Positions 1-9,260 of a DNA stretch of 62,935 bases are shown here, piece after piece; within the stretch, counting starts at the first letter, position 1, and the number at the start of each line of letters is the position of its first letter. Source of the stretch: CAZSWS01 sp964610765 (GTDB lineage: Bacteria > Bacteroidota > Bacteroidia > Bacteroidales > Tannerellaceae); NCBI GenBank assembly GCA_964610765.1, contig CAZSWS010000006.1, forward strand, positions 1-62,935. Reading direction: 5' to 3'. The notes beneath the pieces are model-generated. The model saw nothing but the letters and a program-made list of their open reading frames with translations. It ran no database searches and had not been told where the DNA came from. Position numbers and translations under genes: made by a program.

Positions 1-381
1 ATAGACTTTTTACTAAATCTCTATAGTCTTTTTTTTGCCCGAATTTAGCTGTGTCAAAAATCAAAGACTCAGTAAGTCTTATCATATTCTGAAAAAATGA
101 ATCGATTTTATTTATTTGAGTATTTGTATTGGTTTTCAAATAAGAACAAGCGTTTTAGATTTTCATAACAACCTTGACTACAACAAGCTTTTGAGTGATT
201 AATTGACGATAGCTCACTCAAAATCTAACGGAGTGATAATTGTGATATGAAAATATTGCATCAGAGAACATAAATCGTCGTCTGCAAAGTTGAAGAATAA
301 TTGTATATTTGTACAACCAGATATATACACTGTATGTATCCGTTTTATATGATCTATTCATTTTAAAAATAAGATTTACAG
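1..381. other. Upstream region of the recA operon, no gene seen
   Basis: No convincing coding sequence is present. The stretch holds a perfect 10-bp inverted repeat (TTTTGAGTGA at 189-198 and TCACTCAAAA at 214-223, 15-base spacer), a near copy of its left half at 231-242, and a TATATTTG promoter element at 304-311. It is therefore best read as the control region of the operon beginning at 382. Confidence 0.6.
304..311 (+). promoter_or_regulatory. Bacteroidetes -7 promoter element TATATTTG
   Basis: Exact match to the TAnnTTTG consensus about 70 bases before the first gene of the operon. I see no clean TTG/TTTG box at the expected distance upstream, so the promoter may be weak or activator-dependent. 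Confidence 0.5.
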
Positions 382-1575
382 ATGAGCAGAGTAATTGTTA
401 TTGGCGCCGGTGGCGTCAGCACCGTAGCTGTGAAAAAGATGGCTATGAACTCAGATGTCTTTACGGATATCATGATAGCCACTCGCACAAAGAGCAAAGC
501 AGATAAGATTGCAGCCGAAATAAAAAACATGAACGTGCTTACGGCACAAGTAGATGCCGACAAGCCGGATGAGCTTGTAAAGTTGTTTGAGTCGTTCAAA
601 CCGGATATTGTAGTGAATCTTGCCTTACCCTATCAGGATCTGACCATTATGGACGCATGTCTTGCATACGGGGTGAGCTATTTAGATACAGCTAATTATG
701 AGCCGTTAGATGAAGCTAAATACCAATATAGTTGGCAGTGGGCTTATCGCGACCGATTTGAAAAAGCGGGCTTAACCGCCATTTTAGGTTCAGGTTTTGA
801 TCCGGGTGTAACGGGTGTATTCACGGCTTATGCAGCTAAACATCACTTTGATGAAATTCATTATTTAGACATTGTGGATTGCAATGCCGGCGATCATCAT
901 AAAGCATTTGCAACTAACTTTAATCCGGAAATTAACATCCGTGAGATTACACAACGCGGGAAATATTATGAAAATGGACAATGGGTTGAAACAGATCCGC
1001 TATCCGTTCATAAACCGTTGAACTATCCAAACATAGGACCTAAAGAATCCTACTTGCTGTATCATGAAGAGTTGGAAAGCTTGGTAATTAACTATCCAAC
1101 CATCAAAAGAGCACGTTTTTGGATGACCTTCGGGCAAGAATATTTAACGCATCTGCGTGTGATTCAGAATATAGGCATGGACAGTATCAAACCGATTAAG
1201 TTTCAAGGAGTAGATATTGTGCCTATTCAGTTTTTGAAAGCCGTATTGCCTGATCCCGGTGAGTTGGGAGAAAACTACGAGGGAGAAACCTCTATCGGCT
1301 GCCGTATTCGTGGATTGAAAGACGGTAAAGAACAAACCTATTATGTGTATAACAACTGTAGCCATAAAGCAGCCTATGAAGAAACAGGCGCTCAGGCGGT
1401 GAGTTATACGACCGGTGTTCCAGCTATGATAGGAGCGAAACTTTTTTTGGAAGGAAAATGGAAAAAACCAGGAGTATTCAATGTGGAAGAATTTAATCCG
1501 GATCCATTTATGGAAGAATTGAATGTGCAAGGTTTACCTTGGCACGAATTGTTTAATGTAGATTTAGAATTATAA
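382..1575 (+). CDS. Carboxynorspermidine/carboxyspermidine dehydrogenase
   Basis: A 397-residue cytoplasmic enzyme of the saccharopine dehydrogenase family. The N-terminus carries the dinucleotide-binding loop GAGGVS (residues 8-13), and the start resembles carboxynorspermidine dehydrogenases more than lysine-pathway enzymes. That enzyme condenses aspartate semialdehyde with putrescine or diaminopropane, using NADPH, to make carboxy-(nor)spermidine for spermidine synthesis. The decarboxylase partner is not in this window. It is the first gene of an operon: one base separates it from the peroxiredoxin, and recA follows. The family is secure; the choice of polyamine substrate over saccharopine is by similarity from memory. 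Confidence 0.85.
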   Translation: MSRVIVIGAGGVSTVAVKKMAMNSDVFTDIMIATRTKSKADKIAAEIKNMNVLTAQVDADKPDELVKLFESFKPDIVVNLALPYQDLTIMDACLAYGVSYLDTANYEPLDEAKYQYSWQWAYRDRFEKAGLTAILGSGFDPGVTGVFTAYAAKHHFDEIHYLDIVDCNAGDHHKAFATNFNPEINIREITQRGKYYENGQWVETDPLSVHKPLNYPNIGPKESYLLYHEELESLVINYPTIKRARFWMTFGQEYLTHLRVIQNIGMDSIKPIKFQGVDIVPIQFLKAVLPDPGELGENYEGETSIGCRIRGLKDGKEQTYYVYNNCSHKAAYEETGAQAVSYTTGVPAMIGAKLFLEGKWKKPGVFNVEEFNPDPFMEELNVQGLPWHELFNVDLEL

Positions 1576-1576
1576 T

Positions 1577-2038
1577 ATGGCAATCAACGTAGGAGACCGA
1601 ATTCCTGAATATTTAGGAAAAGATCAAGACGGTAAAGAAGTTTACAGTAGTGAATATAAAGGTCGAAAAATTATTTTATACTTTTACCCGAAAGACAATA
1701 CCAGCGGGTGCACAGCGCAAGCCTGCAGTCTGAGAGATGGACATGACGAACTGCTTAATTTAGGTTATGAAGTAATAGGGGTAAGTAAAGACAGCGAAAA
1801 GTCTCATCAAGGATTTATTGCTAAGCATAATTTACCTTTCAGACTGATAGCCGATACAGAAATGCAACTCATGCAGCAATTTGGCGTATGGGCTGAAAAG
1901 AGCATGTATGGTAAAAAATATATGGGTACACTACGCACCACCTTCTTGATTAATGAAGAAGGAGTCGTTGAAAAAACATTTACACCAAAAGAAATTAAAA
2001 CGAAAGAACACGCAAATCAGATTTTAAAACAAGCATAA
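1577..2038 (+). CDS. bcp: Thioredoxin-dependent peroxiredoxin, Bcp/PrxQ type
   Basis: A 153-residue cytoplasmic peroxiredoxin that reduces hydrogen peroxide and organic hydroperoxides with thioredoxin. The catalytic segment SGCTAQAC (43-50) supplies the peroxidatic Cys45 and a resolving Cys50 five residues on, as in E. coli Bcp. The length is normal for the family. It sits one base after the dehydrogenase and five bases before recA, so oxidative-stress defence and recombinational repair are probably co-transcribed. Confidence 0.93.
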   Translation: MAINVGDRIPEYLGKDQDGKEVYSSEYKGRKIILYFYPKDNTSGCTAQACSLRDGHDELLNLGYEVIGVSKDSEKSHQGFIAKHNLPFRLIADTEMQLMQQFGVWAEKSMYGKKYMGTLRTTFLINEEGVVEKTFTPKEIKTKEHANQILKQA

Positions 2039-2043
2039 AATTC

Positions 2044-3081
2044 ATGGCAAAAGAAAGTAAGGACGTGACAGCAGAAAATAAAGAAGTGAAAACAGCGGAC
2101 AGCGAGAAGCTAAAAGCACTTCGTGCCACTATGGATAAGATAGAAAAGAGCTATGGCAAAGGTTCTATCATGAAACTAGGTGATGAAGTAATTGAGAATA
2201 TAGAAGTGATACCCTCGGGTTCTATCGGTTTGAACGCTGCTTTAGGAGTGGGTGGATACCCCAGAGGACGTGTCGTTGAGATATATGGTCCTGAATCGTC
2301 CGGTAAAACAACACTAGCCATTCATGCTATTGCTGAAGCACAAAAAAACGGTGGTATTGCTGCATTTATTGATGCTGAACATGCCTTTGATCGCTTTTAT
2401 GCAGCCAAGCTAGGGGTTGATATTGACAATCTGCTCATATCTCAACCCGATAGTGGTGAGCAAGCACTGGAAATAGCCGAACAACTGATTCGTTCTTCTG
2501 CTATTGATATTGTCGTTATTGACTCGGTAGCTGCTCTAACTCCTAAAGCAGAGTTAGAAGGAGAAATGGGTGATAGCAAAATGGGGCTACAAGCACGTTT
2601 GATGTCGCAAGCTTTAAGAAAATTGACTTCAGCAATTAGCAAAACAAATACGACCTGTGTGTTTATCAACCAACTTCGTGATAAAATCGGTTTGGTATTT
2701 GGTAATCCGGAAACAACTACCGGAGGAAATGCTTTGAAATTCTATGCTTCTGTAAGATTAGACATTAGAAAGTTTGGCACACTAAAAGATGGTGAAAACA
2801 TCAAAGGAACACAAACACGTGTGAAGGTGGTTAAAAATAAAGTAGCACCTCCTTTCCGAAAAGCTGAATTTGATATTATGTTTGGTGAAGGAATTTCCAA
2901 ATCGGGTGAAATAATCGATTTAGGAGCTGAACTGAACATCGTGAAAAAAAGCGGATCTTGGTATAGCTATGGTGACACGAAGCTAGGACAAGGTAGAGAT
3001 GCAGCTAAACAGACAATCAGTGACAACCCTGAGTTGGCTGATGAAATAGAAGCTTTAATAGCTGAAGCATTGCGGGGATAA
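2044..3081 (+). CDS. recA: Recombinase RecA
   Basis: A 345-residue ATP-dependent recombinase that forms filaments on single-stranded DNA, exchanges strands and, where LexA exists, triggers its cleavage. The Walker A loop GPESSGKT is at residues 82-89, followed by the IDAEHAFD segment and the L2 DNA-binding loop FGNPETTTGG. An extra charged N-terminal stretch of about 20 residues precedes the conserved core. It is the last gene of the three-gene operon starting at 382. I see no obvious SOS box at the gene itself, and transcription would come from upstream of the dehydrogenase. Confidence 0.97.
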   Translation: MAKESKDVTAENKEVKTADSEKLKALRATMDKIEKSYGKGSIMKLGDEVIENIEVIPSGSIGLNAALGVGGYPRGRVVEIYGPESSGKTTLAIHAIAEAQKNGGIAAFIDAEHAFDRFYAAKLGVDIDNLLISQPDSGEQALEIAEQLIRSSAIDIVVIDSVAALTPKAELEGEMGDSKMGLQARLMSQALRKLTSAISKTNTTCVFINQLRDKIGLVFGNPETTTGGNALKFYASVRLDIRKFGTLKDGENIKGTQTRVKVVKNKVAPPFRKAEFDIMFGEGISKSGEIIDLGAELNIVKKSGSWYSYGDTKLGQGRDAAKQTISDNPELADEIEALIAEALRG

Positions 3082-3107
3082 GTAAGTAATGCATAAATAT
3101 ATATATA

Positions 3108-3184
3108 CTTTTCTATGACGAAAAAACATCTTTTTCGCCATAGAAAAGCTATATATGCCTACGGAAATTAGCAGACATAGGCAT
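3108..3184 (+). terminator. Tandem hairpins after recA
   Basis: The first hairpin pairs 3108-3125 with 3131-3148 (18 bp with one mismatch, 5-base loop) but has no U tract. A second (ATGCCTA 3155-3161 with TAGGCAT 3178-3184) is followed by a T-rich run at 3190-3202. Together they probably end the recA transcript. Confidence 0.7.
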
Positions 3185-3221
3185 CGGTATATTATTTTTT
3201 CTTAATTATACAAAAGCAACT

Positions 3222-4526
3222 ATGGATAAAACCATAAAGTACATTGTACGTTTTTTACTAGGTGTAGAAGATAATGAAACTTCAGACATAGATAAACTTG
3301 TTGGCTATACAGATGACGAGCGGGAGTTTACCAACTATAAAGTAGTTGTATATCCCTCTTCTTTCTTTGAAGAAGGAGTTTATGGCACGAAAGCTTCACG
3401 CCCACGGAAACCATTTGATTATATAGATACTACACCTATTCTTTTTGGTTCAAAAAAAATTGAAAAGCATAAAGACACGCTAGTGGTTTATGCAGATATT
3501 ATTGCAGCTTCCTATTATTATCTTTCTCGCTATGAAGAAGCAACTCGCATAAAAAAAAGAGATAAACATGGACGCTTTCCGGCAAAGAAATCTGTAGCCT
3601 ACAAGGCTGGATTTTTGAATCGCCCGGTAGTAGATGAGTATGGTCGTCTGTTAAGAACATGGCTCAGAGAGGTAGGGGTAGCTATCAATGAACCCGCTGA
3701 AGAAATACAAAAGATCTATCTTACGCATGATGTGTTGAATCCTTTCTTTAATCGTTCCTGGAAAAGCATGATGCGCGAAATAAGCCAAGGACGTTTTTTT
3801 ATGCAGGCTATAAAAGAAAGAATGAAGCCCCTTGCGCAAGATAAATACTATACGTTCCCGGATATTTTTGCAATGAATCAAAACTTAAAAGTAAGTCTGG
3901 GAAATGATATGGTAGATACAGTATTATTTCTTAAATCAGGGGGGACACACAAAAAAGACAAGCCTTTTTATACGCTGAAAGGAAAAGATATGCGCACTTT
4001 ATTTGCATTGTGCCACGAATATAATGTGCAAATAGGATTGCTAGCCAGCTATGAGGCAGGCTATGATCCTACTATTGTTCAGGCAGAAAAGATGCACTTA
4101 GAAGATGCTTTAGGTAAGCCGGTTACACTTAGCAGAAACAGGCTGTTAACTTCTCGCGATCCGGAAGATTATCATCATTTGATAGAAGCCGGAATTAAAG
4201 AAGATTTTACAATGGGATATTTTGATGTGTCCGGATTTAAACTGGGTACCTCTCGTGCTGTTCATTGGATTAATCCGGCCAACCAGCAGGTAACTCCTTT
4301 GCTATTGCATCCTGTTACTATCAGAGATAACTCGTTAAGTAGCAAAAAGCACATGGGGTTGGATTACGAAGACGCAAAAAGATATGCTTATTCTCTGATA
4401 GATTCAGTAAAAATGAATAGGGGAGAGGCGGTCTTACAATGGGATACAACGGCTTTTTCAACACTCAACGAAACATACGAAAAAGAACTATATCTTGATA
4501 TTCTCAAAAAGCTTGACTCGCAATAA
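3222..4526 (+). CDS. Polysaccharide deacetylase-like protein with substituted metal ligands
   Basis: A 434-residue protein with no signal peptide. Its architecture resembles Bacteroidetes polysaccharide deacetylase-like proteins: an N-terminal region, then a catalytic-type barrel from about residue 160. Landmarks are THDV at 168-171, GLLASYEAG at 272-280 and the RNRLL segment at 305-309. Active relatives, as I recall them, read THDVD, GLHPSY and R-x-HFL there. Here the second Asp is Leu172, the His is Leu274 and the other His is Arg307, so the metal site looks lost. It probably binds a glycan or acts structurally rather than deacetylating. A glycosyltransferase follows 118 bases later on the same strand. 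Confidence 0.65.
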   Translation: MDKTIKYIVRFLLGVEDNETSDIDKLVGYTDDEREFTNYKVVVYPSSFFEEGVYGTKASRPRKPFDYIDTTPILFGSKKIEKHKDTLVVYADIIAASYYYLSRYEEATRIKKRDKHGRFPAKKSVAYKAGFLNRPVVDEYGRLLRTWLREVGVAINEPAEEIQKIYLTHDVLNPFFNRSWKSMMREISQGRFFMQAIKERMKPLAQDKYYTFPDIFAMNQNLKVSLGNDMVDTVLFLKSGGTHKKDKPFYTLKGKDMRTLFALCHEYNVQIGLLASYEAGYDPTIVQAEKMHLEDALGKPVTLSRNRLLTSRDPEDYHHLIEAGIKEDFTMGYFDVSGFKLGTSRAVHWINPANQQVTPLLLHPVTIRDNSLSSKKHMGLDYEDAKRYAYSLIDSVKMNRGEAVLQWDTTAFSTLNETYEKELYLDILKKLDSQ

Positions 4527-4644
4527 TCTTTGCAAGTAGATGCGTTTGAAATACCCAGACGGTATTTCTCTTACATTTACTGCTAACATTCGCATATAAA
4601 CCAATATGACCTGTTATAAACCAGTCATTAAGTGAAAGCAGACT

Positions 4645-5772
4645 ATGGATAAGTTTCTACATATCATTTCATTTGACATCCCTTATCCACCCAACTACGG
4701 AGGGGTGATAGATGTCTTTTATAAAATCAAAGCTTTGTCTGAACAAGGTGTGCGGATTTTATTACACTGCTTTGAGTATGGCAGAGAACATTCCGATGAA
4801 TTGGAAAAGATGTGTGAGAAAGTCTACTATTATCCACGAAAAAGTGGTTTGTCAGCATTGTTGACTACACTTCCATATAATGTTAATACACGAATTAATC
4901 CGGAGTTGCGTGCACGGCTACTAAAAGATAATCATCCCATCTTAATGGAAGGGTTATACAGTACTTATTTGCTTTCAGATAAAGCGTTTGAAAAAAGATT
5001 CTTAGTATTTAGAGAAGCCAATATTGAACATGATTATTTTAAAGAACAAGCCAAAGCAGATTCACACTTGATTAATAAACTGTTCTTTAACATAGAGGCT
5101 CATCGACTGAAACGCTACGAGTCGATTGTTGAAAATGCAGACCTTACAATTTGTGTATCAACAGCTGATGCTGATTATTTTCGCTCTCGCTACCCCGGAA
5201 TACATGTAGAGTTTGTGCCGTGCTTTCATGCAAATACGGAGATTACATCATTGCCCGGGCATTCTGACTTCATCCTCTACCATGGCAATCTTTCAGTCAA
5301 AGAGAATGAGAAAGCGGCTCTTTATTTAATTAATTATGTTTTTCGCAAACTTCCTTATCCATGCGTTATTGCAGGAATGAACCCTTCGAATAAATTAATT
5401 AAAACAGTAGAAATGTATCCCAATATAACGCTTGAAGCCAATCCGGATGAAGAGCGTATGGAGTTTTTAATTCGCGAAGCACACATCCACTTGTTAATCA
5501 CTTTTCAAGCTACCGGACTAAAGTTGAAACTGCTTAACAGCCTTTTTGCCGGAAGATATACGGTGGTAAACCATGTGATGTTGAGCGGAAGTGGATTGGA
5601 TGAAATATGTTGTATTACAGACTCGCCGGACGATATGCTGAGAACTGTAGAGCGCATGATGCAACGCCCCTTCACAGAGGAAGATATTGAAGCTAGAAAA
5701 ACACTGCTTTTCCCGATTTATTCAAATGCATATCAAGCACAAAGACTCATCGAATTGATTCGTTGGGAATAA
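4645..5772 (+). CDS. Glycosyltransferase, GT4/GT-B-like
   Basis: A 375-residue soluble protein with a GT-B outline. The N-terminal half begins with the acceptor-domain pattern PYPPNYGGVIDVFYKI, which includes a glycine-rich loop. The C-terminal half has the donor-domain feature YHGNLSVKENEKAA. The usual E-x7-E donor motif is not clear; the region around residues 290-300 reads TFQATGLKLKLLNSL. This is similar to Bacteroides proteins annotated as glycosyltransferases, probably acting on a surface polysaccharide. The acceptor and sugar cannot be told from sequence. It may share function with the deacetylase-like gene just upstream. Confidence 0.75.
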   Translation: MDKFLHIISFDIPYPPNYGGVIDVFYKIKALSEQGVRILLHCFEYGREHSDELEKMCEKVYYYPRKSGLSALLTTLPYNVNTRINPELRARLLKDNHPILMEGLYSTYLLSDKAFEKRFLVFREANIEHDYFKEQAKADSHLINKLFFNIEAHRLKRYESIVENADLTICVSTADADYFRSRYPGIHVEFVPCFHANTEITSLPGHSDFILYHGNLSVKENEKAALYLINYVFRKLPYPCVIAGMNPSNKLIKTVEMYPNITLEANPDEERMEFLIREAHIHLLITFQATGLKLKLLNSLFAGRYTVVNHVMLSGSGLDEICCITDSPDDMLRTVERMMQRPFTEEDIEARKTLLFPIYSNAYQAQRLIELIRWE

Positions 5773-5824
5773 TCCTCTCTATCACTCGCCAAAGCCAGTA
5801 ATTAAATGCTATTTTCACTCATTG

Positions 5825-5856
5825 TTGCTCAAAATCGAAGAGTTTTGCTAATTTTG
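5825..5856 (+). promoter_or_regulatory. Promoter, TTG-N21-TAATTTTG
   Basis: TTG at 5825-5827 and TAATTTTG at 5849-5856 fit both Bacteroidetes promoter boxes with 21-base spacing. Transcription would start near 5861, leaving a leader of about 45 bases before the M16 peptidase. Confidence 0.7.
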
Positions 5857-5905
5857 TCCATCAACTATGAATTCTCTATTAAATTAAGGTGAACATAGTT
5901 ATATA

Positions 5906-8788
5906 ATGAAATATATACTTCTATTCATGTCGGTTCTTTTATACTCTGATTTATTACGTTCTCAAACTCCTGACATGTTGCAAGTCAAGGAACTGAAACT
6001 GAGCAATGGAATGACTGTTTGGCTGAATGAAGATCATAGTCAGCCCAAAGTTTTTGGTGCAGTAGTTGTGAAAGCAGGTTCTAAAGACAGTCCAAACACC
6101 GGAATCCCACATTACTTTGAACATATTATGTTTAAAGGGACAGATAAGATTGGGACGATTGATTATGAAGCCGAAAAAGTATATTTAGATGCTATAGCTA
6201 GAAGATACGACGAGCTAACCTTTGCAGATACAGAAGAGAAGCGTGAAAAGCTACAACGAGAAATAAACTATCTGAGTGTAAAGGCGGCAGACTACGTCAT
6301 CCCCAATGAGTTTGACAGATTAATCTCAAAATATGGAGGCAGCAAACTGAATGCAGGTACTTCGTATGACTATACAGTCTATTACAACACATTTTCTCCA
6401 CAATATATAGCCCAATGGGCAGCCATCAATAGTGAGCGGCTGATATCTCCTGTTTTTCGCATGTTTCAGAGTGAACTGGAAACCGTTTATGAAGAGCGAA
6501 ACATGCATGGGGACTATATAGGCGGACAGGCCATAGAACGCCTCACGGAACGTTATTTCTATCCACACCCGTATGCTTACCCCATTATAGGAAGCACGGC
6601 TAACTTAAAGAACCCTCGCTTGTCAGAGATGTATAAGTTCTTTGAAGAATATTATGTTGCCTCTAATATGGGACTTATATTAAGTGGTGATTTTGATTCG
6701 GAAAGTATTCTTCCATTATTAGAAAAAACGTTTTCACGCATACCGGTAGGAAAAGCTCCCCATAGAGAGATTCCTCCTCCACCTCCCTTTAAAGGAAGAG
6801 AAAAGACAACAGTCAAATTTCCTATACCCATCATTAAAGCGGCTGCATTTGGATTTAGAGGCGTACCTGCCAATCATCCGGATCAATCGGCTCTAACTAT
6901 TGCTGTAGGTATTTTGAATAATACGAATGGTACCGGTTTTTTTGACAAACTAACAGTCGATCGTAAAGTGATGGTTGCCATGTCATTACATGAGGGATTG
7001 AATGATGCAGGGCTCTTGGCTATATTTGTAGCACCGAAACTGGTTGTACAATCATATCGTAAGGCTGAAAAACTTGTTTGGAATGAAATAGACCGAATAA
7101 AAAACGGAGATTTTTCAGAAGAGATATTCAATAGCCTTAAATTAGAACAACTCAGGCAACACATGTCCGGCTTGGAAGATATCAGCTCTCGTTCGCAAGT
7201 GATGATTAGGTTGTTTTCACAAGGAAAAAGCTGGCAAGAGTACTTAGAAGAGTTGGATAGCCTAAGTCTATTGACTAAAGATGACGTAGTACAAGTGGCC
7301 AATCGTTATTTTGGTGCTAACTATTTATACGTTAAAAAGAAAACGGGTAAATACCCTAAAGACAATTTACCCAAACCTAATTTAGCACCTATAACACCCC
7401 AACATGCAGATTCTTCTTCTGAATTCTCTCGTGAGTTAGAAAAACTTCCGATAAGAGAACTTTCTCCTCGCTTTATAGATGTGAACAATGATGCTCAACT
7501 GGTACGTTTGAATGAGTATTTATCTTTATACTCTGTTAAAAACCCGGTGAATGACATATTTACCTTGAATTTTAATTTTCAAATAGGTCAAACGGCTTGT
7601 CCAACATTAAAACAGTTGGTCTCTTATCTGCCTTTTATCGGCACAGAAACCTATTCATTTGAAGAACTGCGAACAAGGCTGCAAACGCTTGGAAGCACTT
7701 TGATGTTTGATGTGGATGATAAGGAGTTTGTTGTAAAAGTAAGCGGATTCGACCGAAATTTTGATGAAACAATGCGTACCGTTTCTCATTTCTTTCATTC
7801 TCCTAAAGCTGACGAGAACAGGGTTAAAATGCTTATAGACGATGCGAAGGTTACAGAAAAAGCTTTTTTTAAATCAAGTAATGAAGTGGCATCTGCCTTG
7901 TTTGAATATGTTAAGTACGGAAAAGAATCTTTTTACCTACGTAAATACTCGCTGAAAGAGATTAAAAAGATGAAAGGAAAAGACTTAGTAGATCTGTTCC
8001 GAAAAATCCAAAAAATATCGTGCGACTTGCACTATTGCGGCTCTTTACCTACAGAACGAGTATCAGAAAGAATCAAGCACTACTTTAATGTGGATGATGT
8101 ATCTATCCCATCATCAAACCCTTACAAACGCACTACCCAAGTGTACGACAAGCAGAAGGTCTTTTTTTATCATATGCCTGATGTTTCTCAAAGCATTGTG
8201 TATTGTTATATGCAAGGTCGACCGGTTGAATCAGAAAAAGATCGACACGCCTCTAAGTTGTTCTCCAACTATTTTGGGATAGACCGTACATCTATCTTAT
8301 TTCAAGAAATACGTGAATACCGTTCTTTTGCATACTTTACTTATGGAGGATGTCAATTGCCACCCTTAAAAAACATTCAAGATCCGATTTCATTTGTTTG
8401 TATTCTATCTACACAAAATGATAAAACAAATGATGCTATTGCTGTACTTGATTCACTCATCCGCGAAATGCCCGAACGACCGGATAAAATTAATTCGGTG
8501 AGGCAGTCAATTTTGAATCAAATCAATAATAACTATCCGAACTTACGAGACATTTCAACTAAAATTGCCTCTTATTTGAATGACGGATATTTGTCTGACC
8601 CCAACAAAGACCTGTTTGCCGCCGTACAACAAATGTCCATGGAGGACATAATGAGCTTCTACCGGCAATATCTATATGGGGAAACACCGGTTTATATCGT
8701 AGTGGGGAACAAGCATCGCATGGATATGAAAAAGCTCGCTGAGTTTGGTGAGGTGATTCATGTGAATAAGAAAAGTTTTTATAGATAA
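5906..8788 (+). CDS. Secreted M16 (insulinase/pitrilysin-like) zinc metallopeptidase
   Basis: A 960-residue full-length two-lobed M16 peptidase. A signal peptide (about residues 1-20, ending LLRSQ) directs it to the periplasm or outer membrane. The inverted zinc motif HYFEH is at 69-73, and the downstream ELETVYEER cluster (190-199) supplies the third ligand, so the N-terminal lobe should be active. A charged helical insert (about 85-130) lies between the zinc motif and the conserved LNAGTSYDYTVYYN segment. The C-terminal half repeats the fold without a zinc motif, as is usual. The peptide substrates are unknown. It is followed after seven bases by a DUF4268 gene. Confidence 0.9.
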   Translation: MKYILLFMSVLLYSDLLRSQTPDMLQVKELKLSNGMTVWLNEDHSQPKVFGAVVVKAGSKDSPNTGIPHYFEHIMFKGTDKIGTIDYEAEKVYLDAIARRYDELTFADTEEKREKLQREINYLSVKAADYVIPNEFDRLISKYGGSKLNAGTSYDYTVYYNTFSPQYIAQWAAINSERLISPVFRMFQSELETVYEERNMHGDYIGGQAIERLTERYFYPHPYAYPIIGSTANLKNPRLSEMYKFFEEYYVASNMGLILSGDFDSESILPLLEKTFSRIPVGKAPHREIPPPPPFKGREKTTVKFPIPIIKAAAFGFRGVPANHPDQSALTIAVGILNNTNGTGFFDKLTVDRKVMVAMSLHEGLNDAGLLAIFVAPKLVVQSYRKAEKLVWNEIDRIKNGDFSEEIFNSLKLEQLRQHMSGLEDISSRSQVMIRLFSQGKSWQEYLEELDSLSLLTKDDVVQVANRYFGANYLYVKKKTGKYPKDNLPKPNLAPITPQHADSSSEFSRELEKLPIRELSPRFIDVNNDAQLVRLNEYLSLYSVKNPVNDIFTLNFNFQIGQTACPTLKQLVSYLPFIGTETYSFEELRTRLQTLGSTLMFDVDDKEFVVKVSGFDRNFDETMRTVSHFFHSPKADENRVKMLIDDAKVTEKAFFKSSNEVASALFEYVKYGKESFYLRKYSLKEIKKMKGKDLVDLFRKIQKISCDLHYCGSLPTERVSERIKHYFNVDDVSIPSSNPYKRTTQVYDKQKVFFYHMPDVSQSIVYCYMQGRPVESEKDRHASKLFSNYFGIDRTSILFQEIREYRSFAYFTYGGCQLPPLKNIQDPISFVCILSTQNDKTNDAIAVLDSLIREMPERPDKINSVRQSILNQINNNYPNLRDISTKIASYLNDGYLSDPNKDLFAAVQQMSMEDIMSFYRQYLYGETPVYIVVGNKHRMDMKKLAEFGEVIHVNKKSFYR

Positions 8789-8795
8789 GAGCTGA

Positions 8796-9254
8796 ATGTA
8801 TTCAAAAGAAGAACTGAAAAGCTTAAAAAAAGAGTTTTGGGAAAGTTTTGGTATATACAGTTCCCTTCAACCGGCACTGAAAAACCGGAAAAAGACCTGG
8901 ATACTTTACGATACAAAGATTAAAGGGGTTGAGCTAAAATTTGATGCTACACGTAAAGGTGCATACGTAATCTTAGAAGTCAATCATAAGAATGAAAATG
9001 ATCGTTTAGAAATGTTTGAGCGTCTTACCTGGTATAAGGATAGTCTGGAGAAAGATTTTCCTGAAGGACTCATTTGGGATATTTTATATGTGCGTGATAC
9101 GGGTAAACAAGTGGCTCGTATTTACACACAGCACATAGGAATAGACTTCCACAGAAGAGAAGATTGGGGTACATTCTTTTCATTTATGGCAAAAAACATG
9201 TGGATACTTGAACGCAACTTCCTGTCTATCGCTGAGTATATCCGAATGGATTAA
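8796..9254 (+). CDS. DUF4268 family protein
   Basis: A 152-residue soluble protein, rich in aromatic and charged residues, matching the DUF4268 type found across Bacteroidetes. Recognisable features are the opening KEFWESFG and the RREDWGTFF segment. There is no signal peptide or membrane segment. It starts seven bases after the M16 peptidase and is likely co-transcribed with it, but has no obvious functional link. DUF4268 domains resemble parts of nuclease or restriction-associated proteins, but no catalytic motif is visible here, so I assign no function. Confidence 0.75.
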   Translation: MYSKEELKSLKKEFWESFGIYSSLQPALKNRKKTWILYDTKIKGVELKFDATRKGAYVILEVNHKNENDRLEMFERLTWYKDSLEKDFPEGLIWDILYVRDTGKQVARIYTQHIGIDFHRREDWGTFFSFMAKNMWILERNFLSIAEYIRMD

Positions 9255-9260
9255 GACTCA

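Noticed and set aside
1144..1530. 128-codon minus-strand frame inside the first dehydrogenase
   Set aside because: It lies wholly inside a well-supported gene and its translation has no recognisable features.
6883..7302. 139-codon minus-strand frame within the M16 peptidase
   Set aside because: It is Ser/Cys-rich, without motifs, and antisense to a conserved enzyme.
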